Assembly (NCBI GenBank): GCA_003525905.1
Contig: DQIA01000104.1
Location: 12,368 to 76,367, forward strand
Length of the DNA stretch: 64,000 bases
Direction: 5' to 3'
DNA from: Clostridiales bacterium
GTDB taxonomy: Bacteria; Bacillota; Clostridia; Oscillospirales; Oscillospiraceae
Part shown: in pieces, positions 50,107 to 62,164 of the stretch
How positions within the stretch are numbered: position 1 is the first letter of the stretch
Layout: each line of letters opens with the position of its first letter
Made by a program: the position numbers and the translations under genes
Notes under the pieces: generated by a model
Told to the model about the DNA's origin: nothing
Databases searched by the model: none
What the model saw: only the letters and a program-made list of their open reading frames with translations

Positions 50107-51471
50107 ATGGAAACGAAAGCAGCCGGCAGCCTGACGCATGGCCGGCTCGGGAAGCAGATCCTTGCCTTCAGCCTGCCGCTGATGCTGTCGAATGTTCTGC
50201 AGGTCCTGTTCAATATGTCGGACATCGCCGTCGTAGGCCGTTTCTCCGGCCCGATCGCACTCGGCGCAGTCGGATCCACGGCGACGCTCGTTACCCTGTT
50301 TACGGGTTTTCTCATTGGCCTTGGCAGCGGTATCAATGCCCTTGTTGCGCGCTTTCTCGGCGCAGGCAGCCGTGAGGAGACGCAGCGCACCGTCCATACG
50401 GCCCTTGCCCTGAGCCTCATCTTCGGCGCGGTGCTCCTGCTGCTCGGCGAGCTGACGGCTGTTCCTCTGCTGAAGCTGCTCGGCACAAAGGAAGAGCTGA
50501 TCGACGGCGCGACGATCTACCTGCGCATCTATTTCCTCGGCATGCCCGCCATGGCGCTCTATAACTTTGGCAATGCCGTTCTGAGCGCTGCGGGCGATAC
50601 CCGCCGCCCCCTGCTTTATCTGCTCATCGCGGGCATTCTGAACGTCGCTCTGAATCTCTTCTTCGTCATCGTCTGCGGCATGAGCGCCGACGGCGTCGCA
50701 CTGGCCAGTATCCTGACGCAGTACCTGTCGTCCGTCCTGATCCTCATTGCTCTTGTCCGGACGAAGGATGCCTACGGAGTCCGGCCGAAATGCATCCGCC
50801 TTCACCGCGACAAGCTCGCCCCCCTGCTGACACTGTGCTGCTCCGCGGGTCTGCAGAACGCCATCTTCGCCGTTGCCAACCTGTTCATTCAGGCAGGCGT
50901 CAACCGTTTCGACGCCCTGATGGTCGAAGGCAACTCCGCCGCCGCCAACGCAGACGGCCTTATTTACGACGTCATGGCTGCCTTCCACACAGCCTGTGCC
51001 AGCTTCATTGGGCAGAACTACGGCGCGGGCAACCGCGACCGCGTGCGCAGGACCTATTGGATCAGCCTCAGCTACTCGTTCGCGGCGGGCGCCGTGCTCG
51101 GCCTGAGCCTTGTGTTCTTTGGCCGCGGCTTCCTTGCCCTCTTTACGGACTCGGCTGAGGTCGCAGCCGCCGGTATGCACCGCCTGTGCATCATGGGCTT
51201 CTCCTATGCCATCTCGGCCTTTATGGACTGCACCATTGCAGCCTCCCGCGGCCTTGGCCGCTGTGTTGTGCCGACGATCATCGTCGTGCTTGGCTCATGC
51301 GTGTTCCGCGTGATCTGGGTCTACACGATCTTCGCCTCCGTCGGGACCATTGCCTCACTCTACCTGCTCTATCCGGTGTCTTGGACGCTGACAGCCGGGG
51401 CCGAAATGGTCTACTTTTTCTACCTGTACCGCAAAGTATTCCGGAACCCGGCGAAACCGGCAACTGTCTGA
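50107..51471 (+). CDS. MATE family efflux transporter
   Basis: 454 residues, twelve helices in two halves. LGKQILAFSLPLMLSNVLQV, NMSDIAVVGRF, TGFLIGLGSGINALVARFLGA and SFIGQNYGAGNRDRVR are MATE hallmarks. ATG 50107 is chosen for GGAGAAG upstream; ATG 50086 lacks one. Exports cationic drugs or metabolites using an ion gradient; substrate unknown. Confidence 0.93.
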   Translation: METKAAGSLTHGRLGKQILAFSLPLMLSNVLQVLFNMSDIAVVGRFSGPIALGAVGSTATLVTLFTGFLIGLGSGINALVARFLGAGSREETQRTVHTALALSLIFGAVLLLLGELTAVPLLKLLGTKEELIDGATIYLRIYFLGMPAMALYNFGNAVLSAAGDTRRPLLYLLIAGILNVALNLFFVIVCGMSADGVALASILTQYLSSVLILIALVRTKDAYGVRPKCIRLHRDKLAPLLTLCCSAGLQNAIFAVANLFIQAGVNRFDALMVEGNSAAANADGLIYDVMAAFHTACASFIGQNYGAGNRDRVRRTYWISLSYSFAAGAVLGLSLVFFGRGFLALFTDSAEVAAAGMHRLCIMGFSYAISAFMDCTIAASRGLGRCVVPTIIVVLGSCVFRVIWVYTIFASVGTIASLYLLYPVSWTLTAGAEMVYFFYLYRKVFRNPAKPATV

Positions 51472-51475
51472 AAAA

Positions 51476-51514
51476 CAAATGCCTCGCTGCATTCGCAGCG
51501 AGGCATTTGTTCTT
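51476..51514. terminator. Bidirectional terminator between MATE and LRR genes
   Basis: CAAATGCCTCGCTGC-ATTC-GCAGCGAGGCATTTG, 15-bp perfect stem with A5 on the left and TTCTT on the right. Confidence 0.92.
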
Positions 51515-53228
51515 ATCCGGCAATCGTGGAGGTCGGGTCCCAATAGACCACAACACCCATGTCGGACAGCTCCGTCACATGCGTGATCTTCGTACCGAAC
51601 GCATTGACCTGCACGAGGTTCTGGCAGGCCTTCAGGCACTCGATGTCCGTGATGTCGGTGTTGTAATCCACATCCACATAGTTCAGCTCCGGCAGACCAG
51701 CAAGGCCGCTGATATCAGAGAGCTGGTTATAGGAGCCGTAGAACTGCTGCAGCCGGCACGTCTCCGTAAACGGCGGCAGCTCCTTGACGAGATTGTGGCT
51801 CATGTCAAGGTATGTCAGGTTCACGAGCGAGGCCGCACTGTCGACATTCTCGAGCTGGTTGTCCGAGAGGCGCAGCTCTGTAAGCTGCAGGCACGAGCCG
51901 AGGCCGGAGACGTCCGTCAGGGCGTTTTTCGAAAGATCCAGCTTCGTCAGGGCGCGCATGCCTGACAGCGGCGCGACGCTCGTGATGCGGTTGCTGGCAA
52001 GTTTCAGTTCCGTCATCTCCGTACACTTGGCCAAGGCAGACACGCTCGTGATGTCATTCTCCGAAAGGTCGAGCGCCGTGAGCTTCGTCAGGCCGTCCAG
52101 CGCATCGATCGCCGTGATGGCATTGCGGGACAGGTCCGCCGTCTTCAGGCCGCTGTAGTTGGAGAGCGCGCCGATGTTGGAGATGCTGTTATCGGACAGG
52201 TCGAGGTGCTCCATTGCCTTCGCGCCGGAGAGCGCCACGATGTTCGAAAGGCCGCAGCCGCTGAGGTTCAGATCGGACAGGTCGGTCAGCGTGCCGATAT
52301 ATTCGAGCGTCTGTGCCGAGACAAGGGAGCCGGAGAGGTCCAGCTTCTCGAGATACGGCATCACCATCAGGAAGGTATAGTCGTCAAACATACCGTTGTG
52401 GATCGTCAGGCTGTGCAGGCCCGTGAAGTAATGCAGGTCCGAGAAATCCGTGACCTCCTCCGGCATGACGAACTCCGTCACGGCCCACAGGTCGCTCGTG
52501 TAGATGACGGACGGCGACGGCTTGAGAATAAGGTCTCGCACATACTGCTCAAAGGCGCTGTCCGTAAACGTGACCTCCTCCACAACACCGACAATCAGAT
52601 AGTCGGCCTCCGTCAGCGGGCTGACAAGCCCGTCGTCGCTGACGGCAATGGCGGAAACATGCGTGGAGCCTGCCGGAAGGGCGATCGGCTCAGCATAGGG
52701 CGCGTCCGCCGTCGAGGGGTACTGCTCCGTCACGGAGACATAGACGGTGCCGCTCGGCGCAGAGACCGAGACCGTGATATAATCCGAGAATTCGCCGCCG
52801 TCCGGAGTCAGTGCTGGGGCTGCCGGGCGGGCCGCCTCCAACGAGGCGCGAATGGCCGGGTCCGTGATGCTGTCGAGCATCTGCTGGGCATCAAGCAGCT
52901 TGTCCTGCGCCACATAGGTCGCGCTCAGGCGGCGGTAGAGCTGCTCCGAGGGGGCCGTGCGGATGGCTTCTACAAGCGTGCGCTCCGCGCGCGTGTAGCT
53001 GCCGTCAGCCAGGCAGGCATCCGCAAGCGCCAGCACATAGTCCACATTGTCCGGCGCAAGCGAGACGGCCGTCGTATAGCGGTCAACCGCGCGGGCATAG
53101 TTGCCGCTCTTCATGGCCTTCTCTCCGAGCGCCGCAAAATTATCCGCCGTCCAAAGGAAATGATACAATCCAAAGAGAAGTCCGGCCAGCAGCACGAGCA
53201 CAACCAGCAGGATCAGGGCTTTCTTCAT
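51513..53228 (-). CDS. Membrane-anchored TPR and leucine-rich-repeat protein
   Basis: 571 residues. N-terminal membrane anchor (ALILLVVLVLLAGLLFGLYH) with the rest outside the cell. TPR-like helices at about 35-130 (GNYARAVDRYTTAVSLAPDN). A beta domain near 145-220 resembles the chitobiase C-terminal family (ALTPDGGEFSDYITVSVSAP). About nine internalin-type LRRs follow (LTKLTALDLSENDITSVSAL). ATG 53228 follows TTGGAG. Probably a surface interaction protein. Confidence 0.88.
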   Translation of the reverse strand: MKKALILLVVLVLLAGLLFGLYHFLWTADNFAALGEKAMKSGNYARAVDRYTTAVSLAPDNVDYVLALADACLADGSYTRAERTLVEAIRTAPSEQLYRRLSATYVAQDKLLDAQQMLDSITDPAIRASLEAARPAAPALTPDGGEFSDYITVSVSAPSGTVYVSVTEQYPSTADAPYAEPIALPAGSTHVSAIAVSDDGLVSPLTEADYLIVGVVEEVTFTDSAFEQYVRDLILKPSPSVIYTSDLWAVTEFVMPEEVTDFSDLHYFTGLHSLTIHNGMFDDYTFLMVMPYLEKLDLSGSLVSAQTLEYIGTLTDLSDLNLSGCGLSNIVALSGAKAMEHLDLSDNSISNIGALSNYSGLKTADLSRNAITAIDALDGLTKLTALDLSENDITSVSALAKCTEMTELKLASNRITSVAPLSGMRALTKLDLSKNALTDVSGLGSCLQLTELRLSDNQLENVDSAASLVNLTYLDMSHNLVKELPPFTETCRLQQFYGSYNQLSDISGLAGLPELNYVDVDYNTDITDIECLKACQNLVQVNAFGTKITHVTELSDMGVVVYWDPTSTIAG

Positions 53229-53262
53229 ACGCAATGTCTCCAATCGGAAGTTATACGCGTTT

Positions 53263-53291
53263 ATTATACTTCCCCACGCGGCGGAAGTCAA
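53263..53291 (-). promoter_or_regulatory. Promoter of the LRR gene
   Basis: Minus strand TTGACT, 17 nt, TATAAT, starting about 30 nt before the ATG; this rules out longer starts in the same frame. Confidence 0.88.
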
Positions 53292-53357
53292 CGGAAATCG
53301 CGGTTTTCCGGGGAGGATGACGGAACGCGCCGCTATTTCCCCGGAAAAGCTTGCAAA

Positions 53358-54143
53358 TCACCCCAAGGCGACATCCAGCAGCATCATGATCGCAAATCCG
53401 GCCACAATGCCCATCGTGGCTGTGTAGGGGCGCGCCTCGCGGTTGCGCTGACATTCCGGAATCAGCTCATGGACGGCCACAAGAATCATCGCGCCCGCCG
53501 CAAAGGCAAGCGCATAGGGCAGGATCGCCTCAACGGAGCCGACGAGCAATGCGCCCAGCACGCCCGCGACCGGTTCAACCAGCCCCGAGGCCTGCCCGAG
53601 CAGGAAGCTGCGAAGCCGCCCCGCGCCCTCGCGCCGAAGCGGCACAGAGACCGCAGCGCCCTCCGGAAAATTCTGCAGGCCGATGCCGAATGCAATGCTG
53701 ACTGCACCCATGACCGCCTCCGGCGACGCGCCGCGCTGCAGCGCCCCAAAGGCCACGCCGACAGCCAGCCCCTCCGGGATATTGTGCAGTGTGATCGCGA
53801 GGATGAGCAGAACGACACGGTTCGCCCCGTTACCCCTCTCAGATCTGCAGCTGACACATGTGACCACGCGGTCAGATGCCCAGAGGAAGACGGCTCCCAG
53901 CAAAAAGCCCAGTGTGGCGACGAGCCACGGCGGCAGGCCGTCCTGCTCTGCCGCGCGGGCAATGGCGGGCTGCAGCAGGGACCAGAAGCTCGCAGCGATC
54001 ATGACCCCTGCCGAAAAGCCGAGCATGCGGTTCATTGCTTCAGGCGACGGCCTGCGGAACAGGAACACCGTCGCCGCGCCGGCGGCCGTCACGGCCCACG
54101 TCCCAAGCGTCGCGATCAGTGCCCAAACGATCGGATTTTCCAT
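53358..54143 (-). CDS. ZIP family metal transporter
   Basis: 261 residues, eight helices. Metal-binding helices carry LAITLHNIPEGLAVGVAFG and FGIGLQNFPEGAAVSVPL, the ZIP/ZupT signature, and MILVAVHELIPE. CGGGAGGTG precedes the ATG. Imports zinc or another divalent metal; specificity is not readable. Confidence 0.93.
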   Translation of the reverse strand: MENPIVWALIATLGTWAVTAAGAATVFLFRRPSPEAMNRMLGFSAGVMIAASFWSLLQPAIARAAEQDGLPPWLVATLGFLLGAVFLWASDRVVTCVSCRSERGNGANRVVLLILAITLHNIPEGLAVGVAFGALQRGASPEAVMGAVSIAFGIGLQNFPEGAAVSVPLRREGAGRLRSFLLGQASGLVEPVAGVLGALLVGSVEAILPYALAFAAGAMILVAVHELIPECQRNREARPYTATMGIVAGFAIMMLLDVALG

Positions 54144-54201
54144 ATTCCACCTCCCGTTTCATTGTATGCAGTGAGGGCGGAATTGCGTGCATGCGAAAAG
54201 A

Positions 54202-54225
54202 GCCGCTGAGGTTTCCCTCAGCGGC
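54202..54225. repeat. Left copy of hairpin flanking element B
   Basis: GCCGCTGAGG-TTTC-CCTCAGCGGC. The same hairpin stands at 54427-54454. Confidence 0.85.
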
Positions 54226-54230
54226 GCGCT

Positions 54231-54411
54231 GCCGAAAAGCCCATTGGACTTTCCGGCAAAGGGCTCGCAGTCCGCTGCGCGCACGGATCATCCGCCGGGA
54301 GCAGGCGATCCGCACACTGGCGGACTGGGCGGTATTTTCTCCGACGTACAGGCCGCCGGAGAAAATGATCTCACTTCCTTCGCCGCCTGCGGGCGGCGAA
54401 CTCTGCGAGGC
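54231..54411 (-). repeat. Intergenic structured element, copy B
   Basis: About 181 bp on the minus strand, same order of stems as copies A and C. The inner stem is GTGCGGATC/GATCCGTGC, changed on both sides relative to A and C. The terminal hairpin is GCCGGAAAGTCC/GGGCTTTTCGGC. Lies downstream of tuf in sense orientation. Confidence 0.9.
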
Positions 54412-54426
54412 ATGATCGGACAAACT

Positions 54427-54454
54427 GAGCCGCTGAGGTTTCCCTCAGCGGCTC
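54427..54454 (-). terminator. tuf terminator, right copy of the hairpin flanking element B
   Basis: GAGCCGCTGAGG-TTTC-CCTCAGCGGCTC, 12-bp stem, 20 nt after the tuf stop. The T-tract is weak in the leftward direction. Confidence 0.75.
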
Positions 54455-54473
54455 AAGATGCGATATGCAGGAA

Positions 54474-55679
54474 TTAGTTCTCAGCAGTCTCGATGACGAC
54501 GCCGGAACCGACGGTACGACCGCCTTCACGGATAGCGAAGCGGAGGCCCTTCTCGATAGCGATCGGGGTGATCAGCTCGACATCCATGTCGATGTTGTCG
54601 CCAGGCATGCACATCTCAACACCCTCGGGGAGGCTGATGATGCCGGTGACGTCGGTGGTACGGAAATAGAACTGCGGACGATAGTTGTTGAAGAACGGGG
54701 TATGACGGCCGCCTTCTTCCTTGGACAGGACATAGACCTGGCCACGGAACTTGGTGTGCGGATGGATGGAGCCCGGCTTGCAGAGGACCTGGCCACGCTC
54801 GATGCTCTTCTTGTCAACGCCGCGGAGCAGAGCGCCGATGTTGTCGCCGGCTTCTGCGTAGTCCAGCAGCTTGTGGAACATTTCGATATCGGTGACGACG
54901 GTGGACTTCTTCTCTTCCATCAGGCCAACGATCTCGACCGGCTCGTTCTTCTTGACGATACCACGCTCGACACGACCGGTGGCGACGGTGCCGCGGCCGG
55001 AGATGGTGAAGACGTCCTCGACCGGCATCAGGAAGGGCATGTCAGCCTTGCGGTCCGGGGTCGGGATATAGTCGTCAACAGCGTCCATGAGCTCCTTGAT
55101 GGAGGCATAGGCGGGGTCGTTGGGGTCGTTGCTCTCGCAAGTCAGAGCCTGCAGAGCGGAGCCCTTGATGATGGGGACATCGTCGCCCGGGAACTCGTAG
55201 TAAGACAGGGTCTCGCGGACTTCCATCTCGACGAGCTCGAGCAGCTCCTCGTCATCGACCTGATCGCACTTGTTCAGGTAAACAACGATAGCGGGAACGC
55301 CGACCTGACGGGCCAGCAGCAGGTGCTCCTTCGTCTGGGCCATGGGGCCGTCGGAAGCAGCGATAACCAGGATAGCGCCGTCCATCTGAGCAGCGCCGGT
55401 GATCATGTTCTTGATATAGTCGGCGTGGCCCGGGCAGTCGACGTGAGCATAGTGACGCTTCTCGGTCTCGTACTCAACGTGAGCGGTGTTGATTGTGATA
55501 CCACGAGCCTTCTCTTCCGGAGCCTTATCGATGGAATCATAGGCCTCGAACTGAGCTCTGCCCTGGAGGGACAGCCACTTGGTGATGGCAGCGGTCAGCG
55601 TGGTCTTGCCGTGGTCAACATGGCCGATGGTGCCGATGTTAACATGAGGCTTAGTTCTTTCAAATTTCTGCTTTGCCAT
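54474..55679 (-). CDS. tuf: Elongation factor Tu
   Basis: 401 residues: [20 protein letters not shown] (G1), [34 protein letters not shown], and [20 protein letters not shown]. Delivers aminoacyl-tRNA to the ribosome. AGGAGGATTTTTCA precedes the ATG. Last gene of the str operon, with its own promoter as well. Confidence 0.99.
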   Translation of the reverse strand: MAKQKFERTKPHVNIGTIGHVDHGKTTLTAAITKWLSLQGRAQFEAYDSIDKAPEEKARGITINTAHVEYETEKRHYAHVDCPGHADYIKNMITGAAQMDGAILVIAASDGPMAQTKEHLLLARQVGVPAIVVYLNKCDQVDDEELLELVEMEVRETLSYYEFPGDDVPIIKGSALQALTCESNDPNDPAYASIKELMDAVDDYIPTPDRKADMPFLMPVEDVFTISGRGTVATGRVERGIVKKNEPVEIVGLMEEKKSTVVTDIEMFHKLLDYAEAGDNIGALLRGVDKKSIERGQVLCKPGSIHPHTKFRGQVYVLSKEEGGRHTPFFNNYRPQFYFRTTDVTGIISLPEGVEMCMPGDNIDMDVELITPIAIEKGLRFAIREGGRTVGSGVVIETAEN

Positions 55680-55736
55680 TGAAAAATCCTCCTGTTTGAT
55701 TCGTAAATGGTAAAAACTTTATATTCGCTTACTTAC

Positions 55737-55765
55737 ACTATACACCAAAAGGTGTGCAATAGCAA
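55737..55765 (-). promoter_or_regulatory. Internal promoter before tuf
   Basis: Minus strand TTGCTA, 17 nt, TATAGT in the fusA-tuf gap; allows extra tuf transcription. Confidence 0.7.
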
Positions 55766-55772
55766 GCATTTT

Positions 55773-57851
<2,079 letters not shown>

Positions 57852-57872
57852 TGGGTAACTCCTTTGATTTGT

Positions 57873-58343
57873 TTACCAGCGGAAATGGGAGAATGCCTTG
57901 TTCGCTTCTGCCATCTTGTGGGTATCTTCGCGCTTCTTCACAGAGGCGCCGGTGTTGTTGCAGGCGTCCATGATCTCGCCGGCGAGGCGCTCTTTCATGG
58001 TCTTCTCGCTGCGCTTGCGGGAATAAGCAGTCAGCCAGCGCAGGCCGAGCGTCTGACGGCGCTCCGGGCGAACCTCCAGAGGAACCTGATAGGTTGCGCC
58101 GCCCACGCGGCGGGACTTGATTTCCAGGGAAGGCATGATGTTTTCCATAGCCTGCTGGAAAGCGTCCAGACCGTTCTTGCCGGTCTTGGTCTCGACGATC
58201 TGGAATGCGTCATAGACGACGCGCTGGGCAACGCCCTTCTTGCCGTCGAGCATGACGCTGTTGACGAGCTTAGTCACCAGAGTGGAATTATAGACAGGAT
58301 CCGGAAGGACCTCTCTCTTGGGAACATTACCTCTTCTGGGCAC
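57873..58343 (-). CDS. rpsG: 30S ribosomal protein S7
   Basis: 156 residues, the standard length, from GTG 58343 with GAAGGAGGGAAG upstream. [19 protein letters not shown], then [20 protein letters not shown] and [13 protein letters not shown] are diagnostic. Binds the 3' major domain of 16S rRNA. Confidence 0.98.
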   Translation of the reverse strand: MPRRGNVPKREVLPDPVYNSTLVTKLVNSVMLDGKKGVAQRVVYDAFQIVETKTGKNGLDAFQQAMENIMPSLEIKSRRVGGATYQVPLEVRPERRQTLGLRWLTAYSRKRSEKTMKERLAGEIMDACNNTGASVKKREDTHKMAEANKAFSHFRW

Positions 58344-58482
58344 TTCGCTTCCCTCCTTCATAAAAAAATGATTTCATAGGTACTTCAATAGCCCTTGCTA
58401 CTGTTGGTGCCGTGCCAGAGATTCCCAAAAACGTATTTTCAAGAACATCATGGCAAGGCGGGATGCCTTGCGGCACGGGGGA

Positions 58483-58905
<423 letters not shown>

Positions 58906-58991
58906 GATGTTCTCCTTTCTTGCAAAAATCTGCTGCTTTGCAGCGTTTATCTTATCCCGGAATATCTGGAAATATTCCGCAGATAACGAGA

Positions 58992-59231
58992 TCAGATGAC
59001 CCCGGCAGCGGTAGCCGCCACGGAAATGCCGCAGGCCTGCCCGAGCTGACGGGCGGACGCAGCCGTCTCGACCGGGATACCGGCGAGCGTGCATGCCTCG
59101 CGGATGGGGTCAGTCAGCGCGGGATCCGCATCGTCCGCAAGGAAGACCTTGCGCACTCTGCCGTCGGCAAGTGCCCGGCGGAGCTGCTTGACTCCGACGA
59201 TCCGCGCTGCATAGTTGAGTTCTTCGAGCAC
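58992..59231 (-). CDS. L7Ae/L30e-family protein (YbxF-like)
   Basis: 79 residues from GTG 59231 with GGAGGTG upstream: [54 protein letters not shown]. The kink-turn RNA-binding fold typical of the gene between rpoC and rpsL in firmicutes. The frame is open upstream to TTG 59273, but that coincides with the transcription start. Confidence 0.88.
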   Translation of the reverse strand: MLEELNYAARIVGVKQLRRALADGRVRKVFLADDADPALTDPIREACTLAGIPVETAASARQLGQACGISVAATAAGVI

Positions 59232-59279
59232 CGTTTTACACCTCCGGATTGCTCGGTTTGCATGCTCACGCAATCATGA

Positions 59280-59308
59280 ATTATAGCAGAATGAAGCGAA
59301 ATAGTCAA
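59280..59308 (-). promoter_or_regulatory. Promoter of the str operon
   Basis: Minus strand TTGACT, 17 nt, TATAAT. Its presence means this operon starts with the L7Ae-like gene, not with rpoBC. Confidence 0.92.
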
Positions 59309-59356
59309 TCTTTTTTGCACGTTTTGCCGGAATTTTTTCTGAAGTCCGGAGAAAAT

Positions 59357-59551
59357 TCACTTTTCTTCCGTCTGTTCCGCGGGCTCTTCCACCATTTCGC
59401 CCAAAAACTCGCGCAATTCCGCGGCAATTTTGCACACCGGCGCATGGAGGCACGCCGGAAAATCGCAGTCCGCAGCACCGTCGTCCGTGTCGGCCATCAC
59501 GACGCGCGACGCATCGAGCGCGCGGCAGTAGCCGGAAAAGCACTGTTCCAT
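59357..59551 (-). CDS. Small Cys-containing hypothetical protein (64 aa)
   Basis: ATG 59551 has GAAAGGAG 9-10 nt upstream. MEQCFSGYCRALDASRVVMA then ADCDFPACLHAPVCKIAAEL; five cysteines suggest a metal or disulfide site; the end is acidic. Only this last part of a longer open frame is considered coding. Unrecognised. Confidence 0.6.
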   Translation of the reverse strand: MEQCFSGYCRALDASRVVMADTDDGAADCDFPACLHAPVCKIAAELREFLGEMVEEPAEQTEEK

Positions 59552-59593
59552 CCCATTTTTCTCCTTTCCCGCGCAGCCGTTTTCGATTCCCGC

Positions 59594-59622
59594 TTGTAAA
59601 AACCGGGTAGCTGCATTATAAT
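59594..59622 (+). promoter_or_regulatory. Promoter of the DUF2953-gerW unit
   Basis: TTGTAA, 17 nt, TATAAT, about 45 nt before the ATG. Confidence 0.8.
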
Positions 59623-59674
59623 AAAACCAGATCTGAGGATCTGATAAAAAGCATCGACAGACAGGAGGCGCGCC

Positions 59675-60268
59675 ATGCTGGCACTCTGGATCCTGCTGGG
59701 GCTGTGTGCATTCGTTGCGCTGCTCCTGCTGCTTCCGCTGCATATCTATCTTGCCTTTACGCCGGAGGCGGGGTTTTCGTTTTACGCCCGCTATGCGTTC
59801 CTGACCATCCGCCCGGGCAGTGGGCCGAACAAAAAGCTCATGGAGCAGATCTTCACGCTGCTCGGTCTGCGCGACGTCAGCAGCACGGCCAACGCGCGCA
59901 GCGCCGTCTCGGCCAAGGGCGTAGCGGCCACGCTGCGTGAGCTCGGCGCTGTGCTGCGCACCCTGCTCGGGCGCGTGTTCTGGCTGCTGCACCGCGGCAC
60001 GTTCCGCCGCTTTTCCCTGCATATCGCCGTCGGCGCGGAGGACCCGGCCGACGCCGCGCTGGACTACGGCATGGTGTGTGCGGCGCTGTATCCCGTGCTC
60101 GGGCTGCTGCAGTCCGCCATCCGTTTCCGCAGGCCGGACGTCGCCGTGACCTGCACGGAGGAGCCGCAGACGAACGTCGAATTTTCCGCAAAATTCTCGC
60201 TTCGCGCCATTCTCATCGTGCGGGCCTTCTTCCATCTGCTGGCGGAGAATGTCCGCAATACCTTATAA
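59675..60268 (+). CDS. DUF2953 membrane protein
   Basis: 197 residues: N-terminal helix (WILLGLCAFVALLLLLPLHI), then a domain ending VEFSAKFSLRAILIVRAFFH, typical of DUF2953. These proteins precede gerW/ytfJ in spore-forming firmicutes, as here (15-nt gap). AGGAGGCGCGCC upstream. Function unknown, sporulation-associated by context. Confidence 0.85.
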   Translation: MLALWILLGLCAFVALLLLLPLHIYLAFTPEAGFSFYARYAFLTIRPGSGPNKKLMEQIFTLLGLRDVSSTANARSAVSAKGVAATLRELGAVLRTLLGRVFWLLHRGTFRRFSLHIAVGAEDPADAALDYGMVCAALYPVLGLLQSAIRFRRPDVAVTCTEEPQTNVEFSAKFSLRAILIVRAFFHLLAENVRNTL

Positions 60269-60283
60269 ATAAGGAGGAGCGTC

Positions 60284-60697
60284 ATGAAAGAGCTTCTGAA
60301 AGTATTGGAATTCACCGCCGACCGCACGCAGGCCCTTGCGGATTCGCAGTCCGTTGCGGGCGAGCCGCTGCACGTCGGCGATGTCACGCTCATTCCCGTC
60401 AGCAGCATCTCCTGCGGCTTTGCAGGCGGCGGGAGCGATCTGCCCGCGCGCACACGCAATGATGCCGCCGCGGCAGGCAGCGGCGCACGGCTGGCAAAAA
60501 CGCCAGTTGCCTTTCTTGCCGTGTGTGGGCAGGAGGTGCAGGTACTGACGCTCGAGCAGCCCGCAAAGGAAGAAAAATCGCTGCTGGCGCAGCTTGCCCC
60601 GCTGGCCGAAAAGGTCCGGCAGGCCGCCGCGGAAAAGAAGGCGGCCAAGGCCGAAGAACCGCTTCCGGCAAAGACAGGAAAAAAGAAGTCCCGTTGA
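60284..60697 (+). CDS. GerW/YtfJ-family sporulation protein
   Basis: 137 residues: KVLEFTADRTQALADSQSVA, DVTLIPVSSISCGFAGGGSD and KTPVAFLAVCGQEVQVLTL match GerW. A long Lys/Ala/Glu coil forms the C-terminus. Family members are spore inner-coat proteins needed for germination. AAGGAGGAGCGTC precedes the ATG. Supports a spore-forming ancestry. Confidence 0.9.
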   Translation: MKELLKVLEFTADRTQALADSQSVAGEPLHVGDVTLIPVSSISCGFAGGGSDLPARTRNDAAAAGSGARLAKTPVAFLAVCGQEVQVLTLEQPAKEEKSLLAQLAPLAEKVRQAAAEKKAAKAEEPLPAKTGKKKSR

Positions 60698-60727
60698 CGC
60701 ACCGGCCGCCTGCGCAGCGTATCAAAA

Positions 60728-60910
60728 GCCTCGCAGAGTTCGCTGCCCGCAGGCGGCGAAAAAAATAAGATCATTTTCTCCGGCGGCGTGTACGTCGGAG
60801 AAAATACCGCTCAGTCCGCCAGTGTGCAAATCGCCCGCCTTTGGCGGACGATTTGTGCGCGCAGCGGACTGCGATCTTTTTGTTGGGAAAGCCCAAAGGG
60901 CTTTCCCAAC
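60728..60910 (+). repeat. Intergenic structured element, copy C
   Basis: About 183 bp, sense orientation 3' of gerW. Inner stem GTGCAAATCG/CGATTTGTGC and terminal hairpin GTTGGGAAAGCCC/GGGCTTTCCCAAC differ from A and B while staying paired. No duplicated flanking hairpin is seen around this copy. Confidence 0.9.
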
Positions 60911-60916
60911 AGTCTT

Positions 60917-62002
60917 TTAGAGTCCAAGGCCCTTTTGTAAATTCACAACGAAGTCCTGCACATTCGTCACGATGCCGCGGGCGGACAGGCTGCCGCGGTC
61001 GGCCAGCTTGTTCACCACAAATTCCGACACGTCGACGCAGTAGAAATACACCTGCCGCACCGTGCCGTCCGGCAGAACGCGGAACGAGGGCGTCATGTTG
61101 CCCGTGGCGATGGTGTGGAGCATCGTCGCCATGCTGATGACGGTCGTTGCGCCGCGGATCTGGTCGCGCATGGCGTTCTGCGCCGCATAGACGTCGCCGT
61201 AGACCGGAGGCAGCGGGCCGTCATCGCGGATGGAGCCGCCGAGCACATAGGGAACGCCGCACTTTTCGCAGCTGTAGATGATGCCGTCGTGGATGTTTTC
61301 GTTTTGGATGAAGCTCGCGATGCTGCCGTGATAGCGCACGCGGTTGATGGTGTCAAGATGATGATAGTGGCCGTTCGGCACGGAGCGCTGCGTGTAGATG
61401 TCCTGCCCGAGCGCCGTCTTAAGGTAGGCCGCCTCCAGGTCGTGCGTGGCCAGCGCATTGCCCGCCAGAATGGCGTGGACATAGCCGTTTTCGATCAGCT
61501 TGGCCATGGCCGCGCGGGCGTCATGGTCAAAGGCGAAGGCCGGGCCCATGACCCAGACGATCTTGCCGTGGTCACGCTCGTGGCGCAGCAGGTCATACAG
61601 CTCGTCATAATCGCGGGAGAAGGCCGTCTCACGCGAGCGGTTCTGGCGGAAGGCAAACGTCTCCTTTTCCTTCTCCTCCTCGCGGAAGCCGTTCGGGTGC
61701 ACATAGATGCCGTCCGTGGCATCCTCGGTCCGGCCGGTGAACACCAGGTCGCCCTTGCGCAGCAGGCGGAACTCGCGGACGATAATGCGGCCGTTTTCAT
61801 ACACGGCAACGCAGTCCATGCGGCTTTCCTCTGCAAGGAGCCACTGGCCGTTCACCTTGAAATACTCGGGGAAAATGCTCATGGCGTGGTAATGCTCCGG
61901 CGCAACGCCGTCAAACGGGGCGGGCACGCAGACGGCATCCGGCGCGTTCCGGAAGCGCTGCTCGGAAAAATCAGGCGGAAAATAAGGTCTGAGCTGGAAC
62001 AT
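60917..62002 (-). CDS. ArgZ/AgrE C-terminal-domain-like enzyme (LOR/SDH, ornithine cyclodeaminase type)
   Basis: 361 residues. The second half (IVWVMGPAFAFDHDARAAMA, HAILAGNALATHDLEAAYL, GGSIRDDGPLPPVYGDV, TMLHTIATGNMTPSF, NKLADRGSLSARGIVT) matches the TIGR00300/LOR-SDH domain found at the C-terminus of cyanobacterial ArgZ/AgrE. The arginine dihydrolase domain is absent. Related archaeal proteins are NAD-dependent ornithine cyclodeaminases, so proline formation from ornithine is possible. ATG 62002 follows AAGGGGGAC. Confidence 0.8.
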   Translation of the reverse strand: MFQLRPYFPPDFSEQRFRNAPDAVCVPAPFDGVAPEHYHAMSIFPEYFKVNGQWLLAEESRMDCVAVYENGRIIVREFRLLRKGDLVFTGRTEDATDGIYVHPNGFREEEKEKETFAFRQNRSRETAFSRDYDELYDLLRHERDHGKIVWVMGPAFAFDHDARAAMAKLIENGYVHAILAGNALATHDLEAAYLKTALGQDIYTQRSVPNGHYHHLDTINRVRYHGSIASFIQNENIHDGIIYSCEKCGVPYVLGGSIRDDGPLPPVYGDVYAAQNAMRDQIRGATTVISMATMLHTIATGNMTPSFRVLPDGTVRQVYFYCVDVSEFVVNKLADRGSLSARGIVTNVQDFVVNLQKGLGL

Positions 62003-62048
62003 GGTCTTGTCCCCCTTGGTATTAGTAATTTGTTGCTCGGATGAGCAT

Positions 62049-62077
62049 AGTATACCGGATTCCGCGGCAGGTTTCAA
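62049..62077 (-). promoter_or_regulatory. Promoter of the ArgZ-like gene
   Basis: Minus strand TTGAAA, 17 nt, TATACT. Confidence 0.82.
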
Positions 62078-62096
62078 GAGGGCAAATCGCGGGCAG

Positions 62097-62125
62097 TTGC
62101 GAAGTCTGGCTTCCTGTGGTATACT
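62097..62125 (+). promoter_or_regulatory. Promoter of the TetM-like gene
   Basis: TTGCGA, 17 nt, TATACT, divergent from the ArgZ-like promoter. Confidence 0.75.
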
Positions 62126-62164
62126 AATTTGAAATGATTCGACAAAAACAGGGAGGTGCTGCGC